A stretch of DNA of 64,000 nt from Streptomyces sp. S4.7 (GCF_010384365.1 NZ_CP048397.1:6510001-6574000); one strand, 5' to 3'. Counted from the first letter of the stretch, positions 34,105-43,581 are shown. A program made the numbers and translations. The notes: generated from the sequence alone by a model not told the origin.

Positions 34105-35520
34105 GTGCCGTCGATGCTCGATGCCGTCGTCGTGGGGGCGGGCCCCAACGGGTTGACCGCCGCGGTCGAGCTGGCCCGGCGAGGATTCTCCGTCGCCGTG
34201 TTCGAGGCCTGTGACACCGTGGGCGGGGGAGCGAGGACCGAGGAGCTGACGCTGCCCGGCTTCCGTCACGACCCGTGTTCCGCCGTGCATCCGCTGGGCG
34301 TCGGATCGCCCGCGTTCAACGACATGCCCCTCGCGCGGTTCGGCCTGGAGTGGCTGCACCCCGAGCTGCCCATGGCCCACCCCTGGGACGACGGCACGGC
34401 CGCCGTGCTGTCCCGCTCCGTCGCCGAGACCGCCGCCTCCCTCGGCCCGCGCGACGCGGGAGCGTACCGCCGCCTCCTCGCCCCCTTCCTCGGCAAGTGG
34501 GACAGCTTCGCGCGGGACTTCATGGCACTGCCCCCCAGGGGCCTGCCGCACGACACCCTCACGCTCGCCCGCTTCGGGCTGGCCGGGATCCCGTCGTCGA
34601 ACGTGCTGATGAGGCGCTTCAAGGACGAGAAGGCGAAGGGGCTGTTCGCCGGACTCGTCGCCCATGTCATCGCTCCGCTGAGCGGGATCGCGACCGGCGG
34701 GGTCGGGCTGATGTTCGCGCTCGCCGCGCACGAGAACGGCTGGCCGCTGCCGCGCGGCGGCTCCCAGTCCATCTCGGACGCGCTCGCCGCCTATCTGCGC
34801 GACCTCGGCGGCACGGTCCACACCGGATTCGAGGTCAAGCGGCTCGACGACCTGCCCCCCGCCCGTGCGTACGTCTTCGACACCACGCCGACCGCGCTCG
34901 CCCGTATCGCGGGCCTCGGCAGGGCGTACGACTCGTACAAGTACGGCCCAGCCGTGTTCAAGATCGACTACGCGCTGGACGGGCCCGTGCCCTGGACGGC
35001 GGAGGCCGCGCGCCGGGCCGGCACCGTCCAGGTGGGGCCCACGAAGGGGGAGATCAGCACCGCGCTGAATCTGGCGTACGGCGGCAGCGCTCCCGCCACA
35101 CCGTTCCTGATCACCGCCCAGCCCAGCCTGGTGGACCCGTCCCGCGCCCCCGAGGGCAAGCATGTCTTCTGGGCGTACGGCCATGTGCCGCACGCCTGGG
35201 AGGGCGACCTGACCGACGCGATGGAGCGGCAGATCGAGCGCTTCGCGCCAGGCTTCCGGGACCGTGTCCTGGCCCGTGCGACCGCCGGCCCGCGAGAGCT
35301 GGCCGCCCGTAACGCCAATTACGTGGGCGGGGACATCGCGAGCGGCTCCGTCGCGGGTCTGCGGCTGCTGGTGCGTCCCAAGCTCTCCCTGTCGCCGTAC
35401 AGCACCCCGCACCCGGCGGTCTTCATCTGCTCGTCCTCGACCCCGCCGGGGCCGGGCGTGCACGGCATGTCGGGCCAGAACGCGGCGAAGGCGGTGTGGC
35501 GCAGGCTCCGGGCGGGCTGA
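34105..35520 (+). CDS. FAD-dependent oxidoreductase, phytoene-desaturase-like
   Basis: The 471-residue flavoprotein has an N-terminal dinucleotide-binding motif VVVGAGPNGLTAAVELARRG and the second FAD motif VGGGARTEEL. A C-terminal SSSTPPGPGVHGMSGQNAA segment closes the FAD site, as in the CrtI/amine-oxidase superfamily. No carotenoid genes are nearby, so the substrate is unknown. GTG 34105 is supported by AAGGAG eight bases upstream. It is an ordinary core-genome gene. Confidence 0.86.
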   Translation: MPSMLDAVVVGAGPNGLTAAVELARRGFSVAVFEACDTVGGGARTEELTLPGFRHDPCSAVHPLGVGSPAFNDMPLARFGLEWLHPELPMAHPWDDGTAAVLSRSVAETAASLGPRDAGAYRRLLAPFLGKWDSFARDFMALPPRGLPHDTLTLARFGLAGIPSSNVLMRRFKDEKAKGLFAGLVAHVIAPLSGIATGGVGLMFALAAHENGWPLPRGGSQSISDALAAYLRDLGGTVHTGFEVKRLDDLPPARAYVFDTTPTALARIAGLGRAYDSYKYGPAVFKIDYALDGPVPWTAEAARRAGTVQVGPTKGEISTALNLAYGGSAPATPFLITAQPSLVDPSRAPEGKHVFWAYGHVPHAWEGDLTDAMERQIERFAPGFRDRVLARATAGPRELAARNANYVGGDIASGSVAGLRLLVRPKLSLSPYSTPHPAVFICSSSTPPGPGVHGMSGQNAAKAVWRRLRAG

Positions 35521-35540
35521 GTTTCAGGTCCGGGGGCACT

Positions 35541-35592
35541 GTCCCCGATCGCCGGACGGGCGGCGCATGCGGCCCGGCCGGCGATCGAGGAC
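35541..35592. repeat. Dispersed Streptomyces-type palindromic repeat, locus 1
   Basis: CGATCGCCGG (35546-35555) and CCGGCGATCG (35578-35587) form an inverted pair within a GTCC...GGAC frame. The same family recurs at 42056, 60294 and 63356, always in intergenic DNA. Here it follows the oxidoreductase stop and may act as its terminator. Confidence 0.65.
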
Positions 35593-35707
35593 GAGCGCGG
35601 CACAAGCCGGGCGGCGCCATGACCCCTGGCAGATGACCTCTGGCAGCGTGAGGTTGATGTCGGATTCCCGCCAGCCCCGCCCACCCCGCGTGACCGATGC
35701 TTGACGC

Positions 35708-37192
35708 ATGCACACCGACACCGAGCGCTGCCTGCGTGCCGTCCGGTCCAAGGACGCGCGATTCGACGGATGGTTCTTCACCGCCGTCCTGACCACCGGT
35801 ATCTACTGCCGTCCCAGCTGCCCGGTCGTGCCCCCCAAGGCCGAGAACATGGTCTTCCACCCCAGCGCGGCCTCCTGCCAGCAGGCCGGATTCCGCGCCT
35901 GCAAGCGCTGCCGGCCCGACACCAGCCCCGGCTCGCCCGAGTGGAACGCCCGCGCCGACTCCGTCGCCCGCGCCATGCGGCTCATACATGACGGCATCGT
36001 CGACCGCGAAGGCGTCACCGGGCTCGCCGGGCGGCTCGGCTACTCGCAGCGGCAGATCGAGCGGCAACTGCTCGCCGAGCTCGGCGCCGGGCCGCTCGCC
36101 CTGGCGCGCGCCCAGCGGGCCCAGACCGCCCGGCTGCTCATCGAGACGACCGCGCTGCCGATGGCGGAGGTCGCCTTCGCCGCCGGCTTCTCCTCCGTCC
36201 GCGCCTTCAACGACACCGTCCGCGAGGTGTTCGCGCTCGCCCCCACCGAACTGCGCGCACGCGGCGCCCGGCGCCCGGACAACGCCGCCCCCGGACCCCG
36301 GACACCCGGCGTGATCAGCCTGCGGCTGCCCTTCCGCGCACCGCTGACCCCCGACAACCTCTTCGGTCACCTGGCGGCGACGGCGGTCCCGGGCGTCGAG
36401 GAGTGGCGGGACGGCGCGTACCGGCGCACGCTCCGCCTTCCGTACGGGCACGGCATCGTGGCCCTGACACCGCGCCCCGGCCACATCGCCTGCCGGCTCG
36501 CGCTGACCGACCCGCGCGATCTCACCGTCGCCATCAGCCGCTGCCGCCGCATGCTCGACCTGGACGCCGACCCGGTCGCCGTGGACGAGCAGTTGCGCAC
36601 CGATCCGCTGCTGGCCCCGCTGGTCGACAAGGCGCCCGGTCGCCGGGTGCCGGGCACCGTCGACGCCGCCGAGTTCGCCGTACGCGCGGTGCTCGGCCAG
36701 CAGGTGTCGACCGCCGCCGCGCGCACGCACGCGGCCCGTCTCGTCACGGCGTACGGCACACCCGTGGACGACCCCGAGGGCGGGCTCACCCATCTCTTCC
36801 CCACGACGCAAGCGCTGGCGGCCCTGGACCCCGAATCCCTCGCGCTGCCGCGCAGCCGCCGCGCCACGCTCACGACCCTGGTCGCCGCGCTGGCCGACGG
36901 CACGCTCCCGCTGGGCACGGACAGCGACTGGGACGAGGCCAGGGCGCGGCTGCACGCGCTCCCCGGATTCGGTCCCTGGACCGTCGAGTTGATCGCGATG
37001 CGCGCGCTCGGCGACCCGGACGCCTTCCTGCCCGGCGACCTCGGTGTCCGGCGGTCCGCGCAGGCACTGGGGCTGCCGTCGACGCCCGCCGCGCTCACCG
37101 CACGCGCCGCCGCCTGGCGGCCCTGGCGCGCGTACGCCGTGCAGTACCTCTGGGCCACCGAGGACCACGCCATCAACGTCCTTCCCGCATAA
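35708..37192 (+). CDS. alkA: AdaA-AlkA fusion: methylphosphotriester sensor/activator and 3-methyladenine DNA glycosylase
   Basis: The 494-residue alkylation-repair protein has an Ada-type zinc domain at the N-terminus (DGWFFTAVLTTGIYCRPSCP with the acceptor Cys, then FRACKRCRPD), an AraC HTH (about 85-190) and a C-terminal AlkA HhH-GPD glycosylase. The glycosylase has VLGQQVSTAAA, the hairpin LPGFGPWTVELIAMR and catalytic Asp in FLPGDLGVR. The N-terminal half repairs methyl phosphotriesters and becomes an activator; the C-terminal half removes alkylated bases. Fusions of this kind are standard in Streptomyces. It is followed by ogt after 13 bp, forming a small adaptive-response operon. Confidence 0.94.
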   Translation: MHTDTERCLRAVRSKDARFDGWFFTAVLTTGIYCRPSCPVVPPKAENMVFHPSAASCQQAGFRACKRCRPDTSPGSPEWNARADSVARAMRLIHDGIVDREGVTGLAGRLGYSQRQIERQLLAELGAGPLALARAQRAQTARLLIETTALPMAEVAFAAGFSSVRAFNDTVREVFALAPTELRARGARRPDNAAPGPRTPGVISLRLPFRAPLTPDNLFGHLAATAVPGVEEWRDGAYRRTLRLPYGHGIVALTPRPGHIACRLALTDPRDLTVAISRCRRMLDLDADPVAVDEQLRTDPLLAPLVDKAPGRRVPGTVDAAEFAVRAVLGQQVSTAAARTHAARLVTAYGTPVDDPEGGLTHLFPTTQALAALDPESLALPRSRRATLTTLVAALADGTLPLGTDSDWDEARARLHALPGFGPWTVELIAMRALGDPDAFLPGDLGVRRSAQALGLPSTPAALTARAAAWRPWRAYAVQYLWATEDHAINVLPA

Positions 37193-37205
37193 AGGAGTTC
37201 ACCGC

Positions 37206-37727
37206 ATGACCAGATCACACACCGTGATCGACAGCCCGTACGGGCCGCTGACCCTGGTGGCGACCGAGGGGGTGCTGAGCGCCCTCTACATGACCGAGCA
37301 GCGCCACCGCCCGCCGCAGGAGACGTTCGGAGAGGTCGACGCACGCCCCTTCGGTGTCGTGATCGACCAGCTCGACCAGTACTTCGCCGGCGAGCGCACC
37401 GGGTTCGACGTGCCGCTGCGGCTGAACGGCACGCCGTTCCAGCGCAGCGTCTGGGAGCAACTGGTGGCGATCCCGTACGGCGAGACCCGGTCGTACGGCC
37501 AACTGGCCGACGCCCTGGGCAAGTCGGGGGCCTCACGCGCGGTCGGACTGGCCAACGGCAGGAACCCGGTGGGCATCATCGTGCCGTGCCACCGGGTGAT
37601 CGGCTCGACGGGGAGTCTCACCGGATACGGCGGCGGACTGGACCGCAAACAGCGGCTGCTGGCCTTCGAGGGCGCGGCGCGGGTGGGTACGGGGCCGGGG
37701 GCGGACGGGGCGGGCACACTCTTCTGA
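37206..37727 (+). CDS. ogt: Methylated-DNA--[protein]-cysteine S-methyltransferase
   Basis: The 173-residue suicide enzyme transfers the methyl group from O6-methylguanine to its own Cys. The active-site motif IIVPCHRVIGSTGSLTGYGGG is complete, preceded by RSYGQLADALGKSGASRAVG (Arg finger helix and recognition helix). ATG 37206 has AAAGGAG upstream. It is 13 bp behind the AdaA-AlkA gene and in the same operon. Confidence 0.95.
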   Translation: MTRSHTVIDSPYGPLTLVATEGVLSALYMTEQRHRPPQETFGEVDARPFGVVIDQLDQYFAGERTGFDVPLRLNGTPFQRSVWEQLVAIPYGETRSYGQLADALGKSGASRAVGLANGRNPVGIIVPCHRVIGSTGSLTGYGGGLDRKQRLLAFEGAARVGTGPGADGAGTLF

Positions 37728-37784
37728 CCGAGGGCCCGTCCCCGCCCCGCTGCCGTATCCGCCCCGTCCCCGCCGCCGTTGCCC

Positions 37785-38510
37785 TCAGCCGGCGTGGAAC
37801 CGCTTCAGCAGCGTGGGCAGCGCCGTGCCGATCGGCTCGCGAATGATCTCGTCGGCCCGGTCGTCGTACGGCGTCGGCTCGGCGTTCATCACGACGAGCC
37901 GTGCGCCGTGCTCGGCCGCGATCCCCGCCAGTGAGGCGGCGGGCTGCACCTGGAGGGTCGACCCCACGGCGATGAAGACGTCGCACGCCTTGGCGATCGA
38001 CATGGCCTGCCCGAGGACGTGCGGGTCGAGCCGTTCGCCGAACATGACCGTCGCCGACTTCAGTACGGCGCCGCACACGGTGCACGGCGGATCGTCCTCG
38101 CCCGCCTCGACACGGGCCAGCGCCTCCTCCATGGAGGACCTTGCCCGGCACCCCGTGCAGACCACCGCCCTCGCCGTGCCGTGCAGTTCGAGCACCTTGC
38201 GGGCGGGGGTCCCGGCGAGCTGGTGAAGCCCGTCGACGTTCTGCGTGATCACCCGGACCGCGCCGTCGCCCACCCGGTCGAGCTCGGCGACGGCACGGTG
38301 GGCGACGTTCGGCTCGGCACGGAAGACCGGGCTGTCACGGCGCATCCGCCAGGAGCGTCGGCGGATCTCCGGGTCGTTCATGTACGAGTCGTACGTCACC
38401 AGCTTCTCGGCCGCGGGGTCACGCCGCCACACACCGTCCGGCCCCCGGTAGTCGGGAATGCCGGAGTCCGTGGAGATCCCGGCGCCGCTGAAAATCGCGA
38501 CGAGAGTCAT
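37785..38510 (-). CDS. cobB: Sir2-type NAD-dependent protein deacylase
   Basis: The 241-residue sirtuin has an N-terminal NAD motif FSGAGISTDSGIPDYRGPDG, TQNVDGLHQLAG with the catalytic His in LELHGTARAVVCTGC, and the zinc Cys pairs CTGC and CTVC. Also present are VMFGERL and AVGSTLQVQPAA. It deacetylates or desuccinylates lysines in metabolic enzymes using NAD+. It is the short bacterial class with all key residues, and it converges with ogt. Confidence 0.94.
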   Translation of the reverse strand: MTLVAIFSGAGISTDSGIPDYRGPDGVWRRDPAAEKLVTYDSYMNDPEIRRRSWRMRRDSPVFRAEPNVAHRAVAELDRVGDGAVRVITQNVDGLHQLAGTPARKVLELHGTARAVVCTGCRARSSMEEALARVEAGEDDPPCTVCGAVLKSATVMFGERLDPHVLGQAMSIAKACDVFIAVGSTLQVQPAASLAGIAAEHGARLVVMNAEPTPYDDRADEIIREPIGTALPTLLKRFHAG

Positions 38511-38585
38511 GCAGCGAGGGTATGCGGCGGAGCCGGGGACGGGCGACCCGATTGCTGCGACGGGCGGTGCCTTCTGTTCGTGCCT

Positions 38586-39923
38586 CTAACGGAGGTGGCC
38601 GAGGTGACCCGGGTGGGGCGCGTGGCCGGCGTAGTCGGAGGGGGCGGTCACGCTGTCGGAGGCGACGGCGGCGACCGGGGTGAAGGGGGTGGGCGTCCCG
38701 CCGGTCCAGTGGTTCATGACCGCCCTGCCCGTCTGCTTGGTGACGCCGTCCTCCACGACCGTGCCGGCCTCGGCGAGGTAGTAGCGCCCGTCGTCGAGCG
38801 ACACGAGCCCGTACTGACCGGTCGACTCCCAGCCGTGGATGCCGGACGGCGGGTGGTGGAGCCCCCGCGCCAGGAGCGGCAGCAGCCGCCCCCGCTCCGG
38901 TACCGGCTGGCCGCTGACGGGGCCCGTGACCGGGTGCTGGGAGCCGTCGAGCACGAAGAGGGAGTAGCTGGGGAACTGCGTCTTGGTGCCCTTGTACGCG
39001 GCCATCAGCCAGTTGCCGGTGTGCGCGTCGTAGTCGAGGTTCTGGACGCCGTAGGTGGTGTTGCCGGTGTAGCTGAAGTACTTGCCGTCGGGCGATCCGG
39101 GGCCGCTGGTGTGCGGGTCGGCCTCGGTCAGCGGGCGCTCGAACTCCTTCCACCGCCGGATGTCGTACTGGAGCAGCACCTGGTTGTCGTTGTCCTGCCG
39201 GGTGGTGTTGGCGTAGACACCGTACGCGACCGTGAGCAGCTGCCTGCGCGCCTGGCCCCGCCCGTTGTCGCGCCGTTTGTCGTCGAAGGCGGGGCCGAAC
39301 GCCACACCGTCGATGCCGCTGCATCCATAGCGGTGGTCGGCGGTCTTGGCGGTGTTGCCGTCGAAGACGCCGTCGCCGTCCATGTCGGCCGTGTAGTCGT
39401 CCACGACCTCCTGGAGATGGACGGTCGAGACGACATCGGTCGTCTGGGCGTCCATGTCCATCTCGGTGATGCGGTCACCGTCGAAGATCGCGATGTAGAA
39501 GGCCTCCGCCGCCTTGTACTCCAGGGAGCCGTAGACCCTGCCGTCCCTGGTGTTGAAGTCCAGGTCCCCGAGGTGCCCGGTGAAGCCGGTGACCGAGCCG
39601 ACCGGCTTGCCCGCGAGGTCGGTCTTGACCAGGAGGTTGGTGAACGAGAAGTACATGAAGCCCTTGCGGCGGTCGACGGCCATGCCCTGGACATGGCCCG
39701 ACTTCCAGGCGCCGCCGTCCACGGTCGCCGGGAGCGCGGGGGTCCTGGGCGCGCCCCGCCCGGAGCCGGTCCCCGCCGGCGCAGTGGGTGTCGCGTACGC
39801 CGTCTTCGCCGCTTCCGCCGCTTCCGCCGCTTCCGCCGTCCGCGCCGACGCGGTCACCGCGCCCGCCGCCACAACCGCCGTGGTGAGCACGGCTGTCAGC
39901 CAGCCGCGAATCTGCCGTCGCAT
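38586..39923 (-). CDS. Secreted protein, helveticin-J/propeller-like, function unknown
   Basis: The 445-residue protein has a signal peptide (MRRQIRGWLTAVLTTAVVAA then GAVTASARTAEA). An Ala/Glu-rich low-complexity linker (EAAEAAEAA) follows. The body is a repeated beta-strand domain with phrases such as GMAVDRRKGFMYFSFT, GDLDFNTRDGRVYGSLEY and SPDGKYFSYTGNTTYGVQNL, suggesting a beta-propeller. A calcium-binding-like DMDGDGVFDG occurs in the middle. Similar Streptomyces proteins are labelled helveticin-J-like, but no lytic function can be read from the sequence. ATG 39923 is preceded by GGAGGG. It probably acts outside the cell. Confidence 0.72.
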   Translation of the reverse strand: MRRQIRGWLTAVLTTAVVAAGAVTASARTAEAAEAAEAAKTAYATPTAPAGTGSGRGAPRTPALPATVDGGAWKSGHVQGMAVDRRKGFMYFSFTNLLVKTDLAGKPVGSVTGFTGHLGDLDFNTRDGRVYGSLEYKAAEAFYIAIFDGDRITEMDMDAQTTDVVSTVHLQEVVDDYTADMDGDGVFDGNTAKTADHRYGCSGIDGVAFGPAFDDKRRDNGRGQARRQLLTVAYGVYANTTRQDNDNQVLLQYDIRRWKEFERPLTEADPHTSGPGSPDGKYFSYTGNTTYGVQNLDYDAHTGNWLMAAYKGTKTQFPSYSLFVLDGSQHPVTGPVSGQPVPERGRLLPLLARGLHHPPSGIHGWESTGQYGLVSLDDGRYYLAEAGTVVEDGVTKQTGRAVMNHWTGGTPTPFTPVAAVASDSVTAPSDYAGHAPHPGHLGHLR

Positions 39924-40020
39924 GTTCCCTCCGGTGTCCTGGGCCTTGGGATTCTGGATCATGCAGGGCGCGCGTGCACGGCGAGCCAACGCGATGTGAA
40001 CCGACGTCACCGCGAGAGGG

Positions 40021-40521
40021 TCACCCGACCCGCAGGCCGTTCTCCAACTCCACGGCTCCCGTGCCGGCTTCGAGCACGTCGAGCCCCGCCAGGATGCGGC
40101 CGCCGAGCGAGCCGATCATCAACTCGGGGATCCTGGCACGCTCCACGAGGCGCCAGGAGAGCAACTCCTCGTGCTGGAGCCGGATCTCACCGAGCCGCTC
40201 GTCATCCAGCACACCGCCGTCGTACAGATACGCGGCGATGGGCGGCCGGTCCGGTGCCTGACTCCAGTCCACCACCAACAGCCGCCCCAACTCGACGTCC
40301 AGCCCGATCTCTTCGAGCGTCTCGCGCCGCGCGGCCTGCCGGGGCGTCTCGCCCTCGTCCGACTCGATCGTCCCGCCGGGCAGCGCCCAGCCCGGCCGGT
40401 AGCCGGGCTCGACGATCAGCACCCGACCCTCCTTGTCCCGGCAGAGCGCGGCGGCACCGGCGAGCACACGGGGCAGCCCGGCGATGTAGGAGAGGTAGTC
40501 GGCATCGCGAGAGGTCGTCAC
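40021..40521 (-). CDS. NUDIX hydrolase
   Basis: The 166-residue protein has a complete Nudix box reading GGTIESDEGETPRQAARRE then TLEEIGLD, which binds divalent metal and hydrolyses nucleoside diphosphate derivatives. The preceding LIVEPGYRPGWALPGG is typical. The substrate is unassigned; a house-cleaning or nucleotide-sugar role is possible. It is an isolated gene on the minus strand. Confidence 0.9.
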   Translation of the reverse strand: MTTSRDADYLSYIAGLPRVLAGAAALCRDKEGRVLIVEPGYRPGWALPGGTIESDEGETPRQAARRETLEEIGLDVELGRLLVVDWSQAPDRPPIAAYLYDGGVLDDERLGEIRLQHEELLSWRLVERARIPELMIGSLGGRILAGLDVLEAGTGAVELENGLRVG

Positions 40522-40696
40522 GCGGAAAGCCTAGTTCAGAGGTCCCCTCACGGCCCCGTGACCGCACCCATGTCTATGGGCGGTTTGTCGGCCCTATCGG
40601 CGCTCCGGTGATGAGCGCCGCCCATGGGCAGGAGGCCGGGGGTCCGGATAGGGTCGGTGCGGCGCGACTGCCTGTTCGAAAGCAAAGGATGACAAG

Positions 40697-41851
40697 GTGA
40701 CGGACGGAGCAGTAACCGAGGCCGCGCACGTGCTCGTCGCGGCGGACAAGTTCAAGGGCTCGCTCACGGCAGTGGAGGTCGCGGAGCGGGTGACGGCCGG
40801 GCTGCGCCGGGCCGCCCCCGACGTGACGGTCGAGGCACTGCCCGTCGCGGACGGCGGTGACGGCACCGTGGCCGCGGCGGTGGCGGCCGGGTTCGAACGG
40901 CGTGAGGTACGGGTCACCGGGCCGCTCGGCGACGAACTGACCGCGGCGTACGCGCTGCGCGACGGCACGGCCGTCGTGGAGATGGCCGAGGCATCGGGTC
41001 TCCAGCACCTCCCGAAGGGCGTTTTCGCACCGCTGACGGCCGGTACGTACGGCTCCGGCGAACTGCTGCGCGCCGCGCTCGACGCGGGCGCGCGCACCAT
41101 CGTGTTCGGTGTCGGCGGCAGCGCCACGACGGACGGCGGCGCGGGCATGCTGGCCGCGCTCGGCGGACGCTTCCTGGACGCCGACGGGCAGCCGGTGGGA
41201 CCGGGCGGCGGCGGGCTGCGTGATCTCGCGACGGTGGACCTGTCCGGGCTCGACCCCCGTATCGCCGCGACGGACATCGTCCTCGCCAGCGACGTCGACA
41301 ACCCGCTGACCGGACCGAAAGGCGCCGCGGCGATCTACGGCCCGCAGAAAGGCGCGTCCCCCGAGGACGTCGACACGCTCGACGCGGCCCTCGCACACTA
41401 CGCCCGCGTCCTGGAGAAGACCGCCGGGGCCGGGGTGGCCGAATCCGCGCTCTCACCCGGCGCCGGCGCCGCGGGCGGTATCGGCTACGGCGCCCTCGTC
41501 GGACTCGCCGCGAGTTTCCGGCCCGGCATCGAGGTCATGCTCGACGTGCTCGGCTTCGGCCCCGCGCTGGCCCGGGCCACGCTCGTCATCACCGGCGAGG
41601 GATCGCTGGACGAACAGACGCTGCACGGCAAGGCCCCGGCGGGCGTCGCGGCGGCGGCCCGCGCGCGGGGCATCGAGGTGATCGCGGTCTGTGGCCGACT
41701 GGCGCTGCCCGCGGAGGCCCTCGGCCGCGCGGGAATCCGCCGCGCGTACGCCCTGACGGACCTGGAGCCGGACCCGGCCCGCTGCATGGCGGAGGCGGGA
41801 CCGCTGCTGGAGCGCATGTCGACGGGTATCGCGCGCGACTACCTGACCTGA
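40697..41851 (+). CDS. Glycerate kinase
   Basis: The 384-residue enzyme of the GarK/GlxK type phosphorylates D-glycerate with ATP. Family markers are VLVAADKFKGSLTAVEVAE at the start, EALPVADGGDGTV, VEMAEASGLQHLP, GVGGSATTDGGAGMLAALG, DVDNPLTGPKGAA and GEGSLDEQTLHGKAP. All appear in the usual order and length. GTG 40697 is the start. It feeds glyoxylate/glycerate carbon into glycolysis, which fits the glyoxylate made by the ethylmalonyl-CoA operon about 10 kb away, although no direct link is shown. Confidence 0.93.
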   Translation: MTDGAVTEAAHVLVAADKFKGSLTAVEVAERVTAGLRRAAPDVTVEALPVADGGDGTVAAAVAAGFERREVRVTGPLGDELTAAYALRDGTAVVEMAEASGLQHLPKGVFAPLTAGTYGSGELLRAALDAGARTIVFGVGGSATTDGGAGMLAALGGRFLDADGQPVGPGGGGLRDLATVDLSGLDPRIAATDIVLASDVDNPLTGPKGAAAIYGPQKGASPEDVDTLDAALAHYARVLEKTAGAGVAESALSPGAGAAGGIGYGALVGLAASFRPGIEVMLDVLGFGPALARATLVITGEGSLDEQTLHGKAPAGVAAAARARGIEVIAVCGRLALPAEALGRAGIRRAYALTDLEPDPARCMAEAGPLLERMSTGIARDYLT

Positions 41852-42055
41852 CGCGCGGGCCCGCCGCGGGCTGGGCCGTGTCCGGCGGATCTTCGGGGGC
41901 CCGGACGCCTGGCACGGCACCCCGCCGCGATTTCGGGGTCGGCCGGGTACGGCTGGTTCGTCCACCACGCCGGTCCTCAGTCTTGCGATGCACCGCGCCG
42001 GCCGCCGCGGGCCCCGCCCTGGGGGTGGACGGCGCTTCCTTCCGGGCCCGCCGCG

Positions 42056-42103
42056 GTCCTCGATCGCCGGGGGGCAGAACAAGCCCGTCCGGCGATCGAG
42101 GAC
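42056..42103. terminator. Palindromic repeat locus 2, probable bidirectional terminator
   Basis: GTCCTCGATCGCCGG (42056-42070) and its exact complement (42089-42103) are separated by 18 bases. It lies between convergent genes (glycerate kinase and the PucR-type regulator), the expected place for a shared terminator. The rest of the 277-bp gap shows nothing else. Confidence 0.65.
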
Positions 42104-42128
42104 ACGACCGGCACCGGGCAGCCCTCCC

Positions 42129-43328
42129 TCACCCCGGCGTCAGCCGGAACGCGTCGAGCGCCAGGGTCATTTCGATCAGGTCCCGGGGGCGGGACAGGGA
42201 GCGCGACGTCAGTTGTTCCAGGCGGCGCAGGCGGTTGAAGACCGTGTTGCGGTGGCAGTACAGACGCGTCGCCGCGCGCCCCGCCGACCCCCCGTACTCC
42301 AGCCACGCGTCCAGCGTCTCCAGCAGGACCGCGCGGTCCGCCGGGTCCAGGTCCAGCAGCGGGCCGAACACGTCGGCGATCAGACGGGCCGCCAGTTCCG
42401 GCTGGCTGACCACCAGGGCCGTCGGAAGGCGTTCGTCCAGGCGGACGATCCGCTGCGCGTCCGGCGGGAGCGTACGCAGCGCCGTCTCGGCCAGTCGGCG
42501 CGCCTGGCCCAGGCCCGACAGGCTGTCCACGACCGGGCTGACACCGCCCGGCCCCTGGCAGGGCCGCACCAGCTCCGCCGTCAGCTCCGCGAGACCCGTC
42601 TCGCCGTCGAACGCGACGACCGCGATCTCGCAGTCCGTCCGCATCCGCCAGAAGAACCGCATCCCCTCCGCCACGGCCACCCGCCGGAACGGCTCCCGTC
42701 CGTCCCGCCGCTCCACCCGGACGACCACCACCGCGTAACGCCCCTGCTCGGGCAGGTCGAGACCGGCGGCGGCCCGCGCCGCGAGGCCGGGCGTCGAGCG
42801 GCCCTCCAGCAGCGCGTCGAGCAGCGCCTGCACCCGTTCGTCGCTGCGCCGTCGCATCGACTGCTCCGTACTGCGGTACGCCTCCGCGACCGCCGTCGCC
42901 TGCCGGTCGACGCCCGCCCACATCTGCGACGCCGTGTGCACGAGCATCGGTAAGTCGTCGGGATCCTCCTCGGTGACGATCCGCAGCAGTTCGTCCCACA
43001 CCAGATAGCCCGCGTGCCGGTAGGCGTGCAGCAGCAGATCGAGCGCCAGACCCTGCTCCGCCCGCTGCCGCCCCAGCTGTTCCGCGTACGCCAGATCGCG
43101 GCGCGGCGCCGTACGCGGGGCCGCGATCGCCTCGATCCCGTACCGCATCGCCTCGTTGATCTGCCGCCAGTGCTCGTCACGCGGCACCGCCGCGTCGAAC
43201 TGCTCGGAGTGGAGCGTGAGTTCGTCCATCAACTGGTCGGCCAGCGCCGGTACACGCTCCAGCAGCACCCGGGACGCGGTCACCAGGACCGACCACTCAC
43301 GATCAGTGCGCGCTCTGCGGCCACCCAT
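42129..43328 (-). CDS. PucR/CdaR-type regulator with C-terminal HTH
   Basis: The 399-residue protein has an N-terminal helical sensor region (RVLLERVPALADQLMDELTL), a central GGDEF-like degenerate domain (YAVVVVRVERRDGREPFRRV) and the PucR C-terminal HTH (TRLYCHRNTVFNRLRRLEQL). Such regulators control purine, sugar-acid or amino-acid transport genes. ATG 43328 was selected because homology begins at GGRRARTDREWSVL; the frame is open to 43472. It is divergent from the liv operon with 253 bp between, including four tandem 14-bp repeats, so it is the likely regulator of that operon. Confidence 0.85.
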   Translation of the reverse strand: MGGRRARTDREWSVLVTASRVLLERVPALADQLMDELTLHSEQFDAAVPRDEHWRQINEAMRYGIEAIAAPRTAPRRDLAYAEQLGRQRAEQGLALDLLLHAYRHAGYLVWDELLRIVTEEDPDDLPMLVHTASQMWAGVDRQATAVAEAYRSTEQSMRRRSDERVQALLDALLEGRSTPGLAARAAAGLDLPEQGRYAVVVVRVERRDGREPFRRVAVAEGMRFFWRMRTDCEIAVVAFDGETGLAELTAELVRPCQGPGGVSPVVDSLSGLGQARRLAETALRTLPPDAQRIVRLDERLPTALVVSQPELAARLIADVFGPLLDLDPADRAVLLETLDAWLEYGGSAGRAATRLYCHRNTVFNRLRRLEQLTSRSLSRPRDLIEMTLALDAFRLTPG

Positions 43329-43480
43329 GACTGGTGAGAATGCCACCGGGAGGCGTGGTGCGACAGCCCTTGTGCGCGTGCACAATCCGGCCGCCGCACC
43401 GCTGGTCATCGGCAGCGATTCGGTCCCGCGCCGTGGACGGTGCCCCGGCCCGGTGCTGAGGTGTCCCTCCACGGCATGTC

Positions 43481-43536
43481 AGGACATCCGAATCAGGACA
43501 TCCGAATCAGGACTGCCGAACCAGGACGGCCGAGTC
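43481..43536 (+). repeat. Four tandem 14-bp repeats upstream of livF
   Basis: Two identical units AGGACATCCGAATC (43481, 43495) are followed by AGGACTGCCGAACC (43509) and AGGACGGCCGAGTC (43523). They end 45 bp before the livF start. The 14-bp period is not a helical multiple. It may be an operator array, part of the leader, or a simple local duplication. Confidence 0.75.
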
Positions 43537-43581
43537 CAGCGGCATCCGAAGAAACGCCCGGCAAAACGCAGAGGAGAATGC

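Noticed and set aside
39790..39850. Repeated GCTTCCGCC units, considered as a microsatellite or regulatory repeat
   Set aside because: They encode the in-frame Ala/Glu-rich linker (EAAEAAEAA) just after the signal peptide, so ordinary coding low complexity is enough.
38019..40700. An 893-codon plus-strand frame
   Set aside because: It runs antisense across three well-supported minus-strand genes (sirtuin, secreted protein, NUDIX) and has shadow composition.
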